DNA from: Methanosarcinales archaeon | Lineage (GTDB): Archaea; Halobacteriota; Methanosarcinia; Methanosarcinales; Methanocomedenaceae | DNA: 5,758 nucleotides | Direction of reading: 5' to 3' | NCBI GenBank assembly: GCA_030638625.1 | Contig: DAOWEE010000149.1 | Location: 1-5,758, forward strand | Shown here: piece after piece, positions 1 to 4,279 of the stretch | Layout of the letters: every line of letters starts with the position of its first letter | Position numbering within the stretch: position 1 is the stretch's first letter | Notes under the pieces: model-generated | What the model saw: only the letters and a program-made list of their open reading frames with translations | The model's database searches: none | Told to the model about the DNA's origin: nothing | Program-made: the position numbers and the translations under genes

Positions 1-329
1 GACACATCTGGTGTTGCCGATAATGAAGTTGAGGGTGACGGAAATTCGGGTATGGTGGAAGAAGAATGGGTGGCGGGAGATATGGTAGGAGAACTGGTGG
101 GAGAAGCGGTAGGAGAAGTAATTACAGACTCAGAAACTTCGATGTTGGATAAACCTGAGCGTATATGTTCAGGGCTCACCACAAGCACTGATTCGTCCAG
201 TGATTCCATAATGGTGTCGATAAAGTCCGGACTCGAATTGTTTTCCAGTAATAGGGACAGGGCATTGGGATCAATCTGGTAACCTGCCTGCGCAAACTGT
301 TCTATTATAGCTGAATTATGGTCTGTCAT
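1..329 (-). CDS. polB: DNA polymerase II (PolD) small subunit DP1, N-terminal fragment
   Basis: This is the first 109 codons of DP1, the small subunit of the archaeal family D replicative polymerase; in this family the proofreading 3'-5' exonuclease (a calcineurin-like fold) lies further downstream, outside the window. It begins MTDHNSAIIEQFAQAGYQ and continues with a helical segment ending near residue 55 (ESVLVVSPEHI), which is the usual N-terminal domain of euryarchaeal DP1. Residues 56-109 are a Ser/Pro/Thr-rich linker with S-P-T-x repeats, normal in position but low in complexity. The ATG at 329-327 is the first in frame, with an in-frame stop about 17 codons upstream; no good Shine-Dalgarno sits before it, so translation may be nearly leaderless. 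The gene is divergent from the signal peptidase gene. Location one gene from orc1/cdc6 agrees with the common archaeal pairing of DP1 and Cdc6. Identification rests on recognition of the N-terminal domain and the neighbourhood, since the catalytic part is absent. Confidence 0.8.
   Translation of the reverse strand, partial: MTDHNSAIIEQFAQAGYQIDPNALSLLLENNSSPDFIDTIMESLDESVLVVSPEHIRSGLSNIEVSESVITSPTASPTSSPTISPATHSSSTIPEFPSPSTSLSATPDV
69..116 (-). repeat. Four 12-bp tandem repeats coding S-P-T-x in the DP1 linker
   Basis: Read on the minus strand, four successive 12-nt units begin TCTCC(T/C): TCTCCTACCGCT, TCTCCCACCAGT, TCTCCTACCATA, TCTCCCGCCACC. They encode SPTA, SPTS, SPTI and SPAT in the disordered linker of DP1. 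The units keep the reading frame and differ mainly at third positions and in the fourth codon, so they look like an old in-frame expansion. Confidence 0.75.
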
Positions 330-431
330 ATTAGTAAAATCTGTCTCGTTATATTCATTCTTATATTCACTATCTGTTCATAAAATTCGCACAAACCATT
401 ATCACCTCAGACGCTATAAATATTCGCCCAT
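330..431. promoter_or_regulatory. Divergent promoter region between DP1 and signal peptidase
   Basis: This 102-bp gap must hold the promoters of both flanking genes. On the minus strand, GAATATAAG around 360-369 is a fair TATA element about 35 nt before the DP1 ATG. On the plus strand there are two candidates for the peptidase gene: CATAAAAT near 379-387, which would put transcription start around 410 and give a roughly 20-nt leader, and CTATAAATATT at 413-423, which looks like a better TATA box but lies too close to the ATG at 432 for the usual 25-nt spacing. No clear Shine-Dalgarno precedes either start codon. Confidence 0.45.
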
Positions 432-1010
432 ATGAATTCCAAAGACCAACCAACAGGTAAGGACAAGATACTGGACCTTGTCCATCAGTTCAGGACCAGT
501 GATAATTTCTGGATAGGACTGACAAGGGACCTGTTGTTCGTTGCAGGTATGATAATCCTGATTATGGTGGTATCCCAGATTACCCTGGGTACTCCCAGGC
601 CGGCCGTGGCCGTGGAATCGGGTAGCATGCTGCCTAACATCGGTATTGGTGATGTGGTATTGATACAGGATATTGACAGGACTGACATTATCACATACTC
701 ACAAGGGAGTTCATCCGGTTACGAATCTTTCGATAAATACGGAGACGTTATTCTATACCGCAAATTTGGCAGTACCGCTGATACCCCTATCATCCATCGA
801 GCCATGTACTGGGTGGATGAAGGTGAGCCCATGTGGAACAACGGACCTCGGGCTCCTCATGCCGGATACATTACTAAAGGGGACAATAACCGTGATATTG
901 ACCAGGTAGCTTCCACGAGCAGGCTACAGCCCATTAAGGAAGAGTGGGTTATAGGGGTGGCGCGATGGCACATCCCCTGGGTTGGTTATCTTTCACTGGC
1001 AGTCCATTAG
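432..1010 (+). CDS. Archaeal signal peptidase I (S26B family)
   Basis: A membrane-bound peptidase of 192 residues that removes signal peptides from exported proteins on the outer face of the cytoplasmic membrane. One hydrophobic segment spans about residues 33-52 (LLFVAGMIILIMVVSQ). It is followed by the catalytic box VESGSMLPNI with nucleophile Ser65, then GDVILYR (104-110), IIHR with His122, and TKGDNNRDID with Asp151 and Asp157. The Ser/His/Asp pattern, with His replacing the bacterial Lys, and the six-residue spacing of the two Asp residues match the archaeal and eukaryotic ER type (SipW/Sec11-like). The length is normal for archaea. The protein ends soon after the last beta-strand region (WVGYLSLAVH) without a second strong membrane helix. 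The ATG at 432 is the only Met before the membrane segment. It converges on orc1/cdc6 with 10 nt between stop codons, leaving no room for a dedicated terminator. Confidence 0.92.
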   Translation: MNSKDQPTGKDKILDLVHQFRTSDNFWIGLTRDLLFVAGMIILIMVVSQITLGTPRPAVAVESGSMLPNIGIGDVVLIQDIDRTDIITYSQGSSSGYESFDKYGDVILYRKFGSTADTPIIHRAMYWVDEGEPMWNNGPRAPHAGYITKGDNNRDIDQVASTSRLQPIKEEWVIGVARWHIPWVGYLSLAVH

Positions 1011-1020
1011 AAATTCCTGT

Positions 1021-2304
1021 TTAAAACAGCTTGGACTGGGAGACACTCGGCATGACCGGGATGAAATTTTCCAGGGGTTTTAACCTGTAATCTTCCATGA
1101 GCACGCTCTTGGTGTTATCCTCAGGAACACTCAATGATATGGCTTTAGTACGCCCGTACCTGCCCTTGCTTACTACCATGGCATTCACGATGCCAAGCAT
1201 ATCCAGTTCAGAAATGAGGTCAGTTATCCTGCGCTGGGTCAGGATATCGGCACCAATGTCATTACACATCTGTTTGTAGGCAATATACACTTCGCCTGTG
1301 GAAATGTTTTCACCTGGGTTTTCCTGGCGCTCCTTTATCTTCAGGACGCTCAGCAGCACCAGTTTGGATTGAGTGGGCAGCGTACGGACCACTTCCACTA
1401 TCCTGTCGACTTCTATCTTATCCTGGGCTAATCTCACGTGCTTTTCTTCTACAACAGAAGATTTGGACCGCTCAGCAATTTCACCTGAAACCCTGAGCAG
1501 GTCCAAAGCACGTCTGGCATCACCGTGTTCCTGGGCTGCAAAAGCAGCGCACAGGCGAGTCACGGTTTCATCAAGTGCATTTTGCTTAAATGCTATTTTT
1601 GCTCTCTGTTCAAGAATGTCGTGTATCTGGTTGGCATCGTATGGTGGGAATATGATTTCTTCTTCACCAAGTGAACTCTTAACCCTGGGGTCCAGGAATT
1701 CTGTGAATTTCAGGTCATTGGATATACCGATAAGGCTAACTCTTGCGTGCTTGAGTTCAGCATTGATCCTGGATAGGTTGTAGAGTACGTCATCTCCTTT
1801 CCTGACAAGTTTATCAATTTCATCCATTACTACAATAACTACACGTTTTTGTTCATCTACAGATTTCTTGAATTCCTCATACACCTGATCAGTGGGCCAA
1901 CCTGTCATAGGTACTTCTTTGCCAAGATGCCGTGCCAGTGTGGCCAGTAAACGGTATTGGGTATCCACGACTTCACAGTTCATATATATTACAAAGCAGG
2001 GCATTTCATGTGATTCGCCAGTCTTTTCAAGTTCGTTACCTACATACTTGACGACTGCGGTTTTGCCTGTACCTGTCTTTCCATAAATAAGAATATTTGA
2101 TGGTGTATCTCCACGGAGTGCAGCCACAAGTATGCTGGCTACAGACTGGATCTGTTCATCTCTATGTGGCAAATGATTAGGAGTGTAAGTAGGTCTTAAC
2201 ACCTCTTTGTTATCAAAAATAACAACATTACTTAGATAATCCTCAAAGAGCCCGCTTAAAGATTTTTTTTCATGTAAATTTGTCTCAGTTTTTAACTCTA
2301 TCAC
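1021..2304 (-). CDS. cdc6: Orc1/Cdc6 replication initiator (AAA+ and winged helix)
   Basis: Origin-binding initiator that recognises ORB elements and helps load the MCM helicase. Numbered from the GTG at 2304 (427 residues), it shows Walker A GKTGTGKT (75-82), Walker B VVIVVMDEID (155-164), sensor 1 ISND (194-197), the DPRVKSS segment (205-211), sensor 2 GDARRAL (261-267), and a winged-helix domain (about 305-395) ending in the wing SKGRYGRTK (379-387). All ATPase motifs are intact, and features such as MTGWPTDQVY point to the Cdc6-1 type usually encoded beside the origin. The open frame extends to a TTG at 2331, but I prefer GTG 2304: GGTGGA lies 6 nt before it and a TATA-like box near 2348-2355 predicts transcription start around 2325, downstream of the TTG. 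The protein ends in QSKLF, which resembles a truncated PCNA-binding tail. Its upstream region is the putative origin, so autoregulation is plausible. Confidence 0.95.
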   Translation of the reverse strand: MIELKTETNLHEKKSLSGLFEDYLSNVVIFDNKEVLRPTYTPNHLPHRDEQIQSVASILVAALRGDTPSNILIYGKTGTGKTAVVKYVGNELEKTGESHEMPCFVIYMNCEVVDTQYRLLATLARHLGKEVPMTGWPTDQVYEEFKKSVDEQKRVVIVVMDEIDKLVRKGDDVLYNLSRINAELKHARVSLIGISNDLKFTEFLDPRVKSSLGEEEIIFPPYDANQIHDILEQRAKIAFKQNALDETVTRLCAAFAAQEHGDARRALDLLRVSGEIAERSKSSVVEEKHVRLAQDKIEVDRIVEVVRTLPTQSKLVLLSVLKIKERQENPGENISTGEVYIAYKQMCNDIGADILTQRRITDLISELDMLGIVNAMVVSKGRYGRTKAISLSVPEDNTKSVLMEDYRLKPLENFIPVMPSVSQSKLF

Positions 2305-2356
2305 TTGCAATCCACCATAAATATTTAACAATAATAAATGGAGTAATTAATTTATG
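2305..2356 (-). promoter_or_regulatory. orc1/cdc6 promoter and ribosome binding site
   Basis: On the minus strand CATAAATTAAT (about 2346-2356) is a TATA-like element whose centre is about 26 nt upstream of a predicted start near 2325. GGTGGA at 2316-2311 follows, six bases before the GTG at 2304. A second AT-rich element, TTAAATATTTAT (about 2318-2329), is also present and could be an alternative box, so the exact transcription start is uncertain. Confidence 0.45.
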
Positions 2357-2367
2357 ACCACCACTGT

Positions 2368-2390
2368 ACTACAAACCGGATGCTTGTAGT
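2368..2390. repeat. Inverted repeat ACTACAA/TTGTAGT upstream of orc1/cdc6
   Basis: Perfect 7-bp arms ACTACAA (2368-2374) and TTGTAGT (2384-2390) are separated by 9 nt. The arm resembles the first half of the 17-bp iteron unit (AACTACAA), found here in head-to-head arrangement just upstream of the predicted cdc6 TATA box. It may be a regulatory binding site for Cdc6; a chance inverted repeat cannot be excluded. Confidence 0.4.
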
Positions 2391-2408
2391 CTCCACTTGA
2401 TGCATAGG
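2390..2408 (+). other. Degenerate ORB-like element
   Basis: TCTCCACTTGATGCATAGG shares TCTCCAC, the following G-A and CATAGG with the strong ORB at 3173-3196 when one base of gap is allowed. The G-rich tail is missing and the GAAA core is disrupted. It lies on the plus strand, close to the cdc6 promoter. Confidence 0.35.
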
Positions 2409-2439
2409 AAGTATACCTTTTTATAGGTTCTGGTTAACA

Positions 2440-2460
2440 CCCCTCCATTTCATGTGGAAT
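2440..2460 (-). other. Origin recognition box (ORB) with G-rich tail
   Basis: Read on the minus strand the element is ATTCCACATGAAAT followed by GGAGGGG. TCCACA(T/C)GAAAT is shared with the right-hand ORB at 3173-3196 at 12 of 13 positions, and the G-run lies where the G-string of euryarchaeal ORBs is expected. The tail points towards cdc6, away from the AT-rich core. Confidence 0.7.
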
Positions 2461-2572
2461 CTAAAAGAATGAATTAAAAAATACAAGGTTTAGGTAACAA
2501 GATACTGTTTTATCAGTCATGATAATTATTCAATATTTTTCATTTTATTATATTGATGGTTTTTTAGGGATT

Positions 2573-2596
2573 GCCCCCTTTGTTTCGTCTGGAAAG
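2573..2596 (-). other. Canonical origin recognition box (ORB)
   Basis: On the minus strand this reads CTTTCCAGACGAAAC followed by AAAGGGGGC. It is very close to the textbook archaeal ORB, a TTCCAGTGGAAAC-like core followed by AAA and a run of G. The orientation is the same as the other left-side ORBs, with the G-string pointing away from the AT-rich core. Confidence 0.82.
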
Positions 2597-2611
2597 TATA
2601 TAAAGAAGGGG

Positions 2612-2635
2612 AACCGTATGATTTCATCTGGAGAT
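2612..2635 (-). other. ORB, left arm of an inverted ORB pair
   Basis: On the minus strand this reads ATCTCCAGATGAAAT then CATACGGTT. It is identical at 21 of 24 positions to the plus-strand element at 3173-3196. After the shared part it continues CCCC, where its partner has GGGG, so its G-string is absent or replaced. It sits at the left edge of the AT-rich core. Confidence 0.75.
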
Positions 2636-2640
2636 ATAAA

Positions 2641-2840
2641 TAAAATAGAAAATGATTATTAAAAAATATAAAAATAAAATAGTATCGATGTTTAGTTCGT
2701 TTAATTTGTATATATAATTTCCTATTTGTTTTTAATAACGATGTCTGTTTGTATATAATTACATATAATTGTAATGAATTTAAATAAAAATCATATTAAT
2801 ATAAAATATGATATAATGTAAAATATAATATAAAATCACA
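2641..2840. other. AT-rich duplex unwinding region
   Basis: I count 27 G or C in these 200 bases, about 13%, the lowest stretch of the window. It lies between the left ORBs and the iteron array, where an unwinding element would be expected. It contains small inverted repeats: ATTACA/TGTAAT (2758-2763 and 2770-2775) and TCATATT/AATATGA (2791-2797 and 2805-2811). No coding frame of substance is present. Confidence 0.65.
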
Positions 2841-3090
2841 CATTGTTGAAACACAACTACAATGAGATGTAGTTAAAGTAATAATGTAGCTACAGTTGAA
2901 ACATAACTACTATTGAAACATAACTACAATTGAAATATAACTACAATTGAAATATAATCACAGATGGAATGTAATTACAACTGGAACGTAACTATAATTG
3001 GATCGTAACTGTAGTTGGAAGGCAATTACAACTGAAATGTAACTACAGTTGTAACTTAATTACGACTGGAATGCAACTTTAGTGAGATAT
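2838..3090 (+). repeat. Tandem array of 17-bp iterons resembling mini-ORBs
   Basis: About 15 direct repeats follow each other without spacers. Eleven units from 2888 to 3074 are each exactly 17 bp, starting at 2888, 2905, 2922, 2939, 2956, 2973, 2990, 3007, 3024, 3041 and 3058. The consensus is AAYTACARYTGRAAYRT; the units at 2922 and 2939 are identical. Degenerate units flank them: 2838-2854, 2855-2870 (16 bp), 2871-2887 and 3075-3090 (16 bp), with a possible remnant from 3091. The inner core YTACARTTGRAAY resembles the archaeal mini-ORB (T/C-TACA-TTGAAA type) and matches about 9 of 13 positions of the full ORBs here, without the G-string. Most differences between units are transitions. Since 17 is not a multiple of 3, this is not a coding repeat. 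The likely ligand is the adjacent Orc1/Cdc6. Confidence 0.9.
2855..2894. repeat. Inverted iteron halves at the left edge of the array
   Basis: AACTACA (2855-2861) and TGTAGTT (2868-2874) form a perfect 7-bp inverted repeat around 6 nt. The 10-bp palindrome TGTAGCTACA follows at 2885-2894. Both are made of iteron half-sites facing the other way, so the array boundary mixes orientations before the regular head-to-tail units begin. Confidence 0.65.
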
Positions 3091-3172
3091 AACTAATACG
3101 ACAAGCGAATTCGAAAGTAAAAATGAAAAGTAAACAGGAGATTTACGAAACAATAAATTGATAACCTGATAA

Positions 3173-3201
3173 ATCTCCACACGAAATCATAGGGTTGGGG
3201 G
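3173..3201 (+). other. ORB with G-string, right arm of the inverted pair
   Basis: On the plus strand this reads ATCTCCACACGAAAT, CATAGGGTT and then GGGGG (3197-3201). It mirrors the left element at 2612-2635 (21 of 24 bases) in the opposite orientation, with its G-tail pointing away from the core and ending 13 nt before the UPF0147 stop codon. A partial ORB-like match, TTTACGAAACAA at 3142-3153, lies just to its left. Confidence 0.78.
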
Positions 3202-3214
3202 TATAATCTATTCT

Positions 3215-3505
3215 TCACTCATCTACTGGAACGGTTTCAAGTTGTCCTGCCAGATTCCATATTACTGTTCTGGTATGTAAAGGCAGATTTTGGTCTGTAC
3301 TTATATCATCAAGAATTCTTATACTTTTAGCAGCTCTGATCGCAGTTGAATCTTCATTTTTTGAAAGAATACCTTTTATCTCATCAGCAGAGCGTCTGAT
3401 ATTCCTTGGAACTGAATCATCATTAACAATACGGTCTACAACTTCTATACATTGTCTTATCACTTCAGCTGGTTCTAACGGCTTTCTCATCATTTTGGAA
3501 CACAT
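3215..3505 (-). CDS. UPF0147 family protein
   Basis: A 96-residue conserved archaeal protein of unknown function. The family signature is clear: VPRNIRRSADEIKGIL, then AIRAAKSIRILDDIS, then LPLHTRTVIWNLAGQLE. It is predicted to be all-helical, soluble and acidic, with no membrane segment or metal-binding motif. The start is ambiguous among the ATGs at 3505, 3493 and 3490. A TATA element (TTATATATC, about 3528-3536) predicts transcription start near 3505, so the first ATG would be leaderless, while the second would have a 12-nt leader with the weak AAGG at 3506-3509. The gene borders the putative origin on its 3' side and is divergent from the p27-like gene. Nothing in the sequence reveals its role; its proximity to the origin may be simple synteny. 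Confidence 0.9.
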   Translation of the reverse strand: MCSKMMRKPLEPAEVIRQCIEVVDRIVNDDSVPRNIRRSADEIKGILSKNEDSTAIRAAKSIRILDDISTDQNLPLHTRTVIWNLAGQLETVPVDE

Positions 3506-3667
3506 CCTTGCATTTAAAATTAAAACAGATATATAACAGGTACATGTAAATTTAATAATTTATATTATTATTGTTATAATTCCATAATTTTAACTTACTT
3601 TAAAAAGCAGCGGTTCATTTAAGTGTTTATATTACTTATATTGTATGAAAGATTTTCGGTGATACAA
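3506..3667. promoter_or_regulatory. Divergent promoter region between UPF0147 and the p27-like gene
   Basis: An AT-rich gap with a minus-strand TATA element (about 3528-3536) for UPF0147. A plus-strand TATA element TTTATATT (about 3625-3632) predicts transcription start near 3655 for the p27-like gene. CGGTGAT at 3657-3663 matches the archaeal anti-Shine-Dalgarno well and ends 4 nt before a TTG at 3668, which decides the start chosen for that gene. Confidence 0.5.
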
Positions 3668-4246
3668 TTGGTAAAGAATAACGAAGATACAAAACTGGAG
3701 AAAATAGGAAAATACTTAGAGCTTGGAGGAACCATGCTGGCCCAACATTGTGAATGCGGCGCACCATTATTCCGTTATCATGGTAATGTAGTTTGTCCTA
3801 TTTGTGATTCTAACAGCTCAAATAGCTCTAATAAAACTGGCATAGTCAACAAAGACAATGTAGAAGCATCATATAAAGGCACGACAAACAAGAATAGTAC
3901 CCCGCCCAATCACTCCCATCCTTCAACAACACAACAACCAGACTCAACCAATGCACCAGGAGCAACTCCCCCATCACAATCAGTGTCATCACCTTCAGCC
4001 CATCCCCCAACACCTCCAATGTCACAACCCCCAATTTCCCCTACACCTTCTCAAATATCAGCATCATCAGCATCCAGTAATATACCACTTGAAACCCACG
4101 AATTTATCAGTAACACCATCATAAACAAAGTAGTACAGCTCTGTCTGGACCTGCAGCGTGAAACTGACCTGGGCAGGATAAAACAGCAGATGGAAGCCAT
4201 TGAATCAGGCACAAAGGCACTGAAAAATCTTAAAAAAATAAAGTAG
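3668..4246 (+). CDS. Autoantigen p27 (Sjogren/scleroderma autoantigen 1) family zinc-ribbon protein
   Basis: Numbered from the TTG at 3668 (192 residues), the protein has a short helix leading to LELGGTMLAQH, then a zinc-ribbon-like cluster CECGAPLFRYHGNVVCPIC with Cys28, Cys30, Cys43 and Cys46. GGTML...CGAPLF...G...CPxC is the hallmark of the archaeal Auto_anti-p27 family, whose function is unclear. The first Cys pair is spaced C-x-C rather than C-x-x-C, so His27 or another residue may take part in binding. Residues 47-140 form a Ser/Pro/Thr/Asn-rich disordered linker, and 142-190 form a charged helix (coiled-coil-like) with a Lys-rich end. The frame is open to a GTG at 3623, but that lies at the predicted TATA box; GGTGAT at 3658-3663 supports the TTG, and GTG 3659 is another option. 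It converges on hef, with 33 nt between stops and no visible terminator. Confidence 0.8.
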   Translation: MVKNNEDTKLEKIGKYLELGGTMLAQHCECGAPLFRYHGNVVCPICDSNSSNSSNKTGIVNKDNVEASYKGTTNKNSTPPNHSHPSTTQQPDSTNAPGATPPSQSVSSPSAHPPTPPMSQPPISPTPSQISASSASSNIPLETHEFISNTIINKVVQLCLDLQRETDLGRIKQQMEAIESGTKALKNLKKIK

Positions 4247-4279
4247 GAAAAATAGGTAAAATTCTTCAGATTTCCCACA

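Larger units (their letters stand above)
2332..3214. other. Putative chromosomal replication origin (oriC)
   Basis: This gene-free stretch lies directly upstream of orc1/cdc6, the standard location of archaeal origins. It contains, in order: a degenerate ORB and an ACTACAA inverted repeat near the cdc6 promoter; G-tailed ORBs on the minus strand at 2440-2460 and 2573-2596; an ORB at 2612-2635; an AT-rich unwinding region; a 17-bp mini-ORB-like tandem array; and an ORB on the plus strand at 3173-3201. The convincing left-hand ORBs point their G-rich tails away from the AT-rich core, and the right-hand ORB does the same in the opposite direction. No convincing coding frame occupies the region. 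Origin function is inferred from this layout and the adjacent initiator gene. Confidence 0.88.

Noticed and set aside
52..282. Plus-strand open frame
   Set aside because: It is the antisense shadow of the DP1 N-terminus and its repeats; its sequence matches no protein type.
370..399. Minus-strand leader mini-ORF (9 codons) before DP1, preceded by GAGGTGAT at 401-408
   Set aside because: The Shine-Dalgarno match is good but only 1 nt from the ATG, the peptide is tiny and it ends in a stop well before DP1; likely chance.
1373..1783. Plus-strand open frame of 136 codons opposite orc1/cdc6
   Set aside because: It lies wholly antisense to the conserved AAA+ domain and has a Ser/Leu-rich shadow composition.
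2838..3090. CRISPR array
   Set aside because: Units are 17 bp, contiguous and degenerate with no unique spacers, and no cas gene is present.
2838..3090. Borg-like or other extrachromosomal-element tandem repeat
   Set aside because: The flanking genes are core chromosomal genes and the repeat core matches ORB elements next to cdc6, so an origin explains it better.
2332..3214. tRNA or other structured RNA gene in the intergenic stretch
   Set aside because: It is too AT-rich and lacks cloverleaf or other conserved RNA motifs; short inverted repeats are explained by iteron halves.
4247..4279. Terminator between the p27-like gene and hef
   Set aside because: No hairpin and no clear T-run in the expected direction; the convergent gap is only 33 nt.
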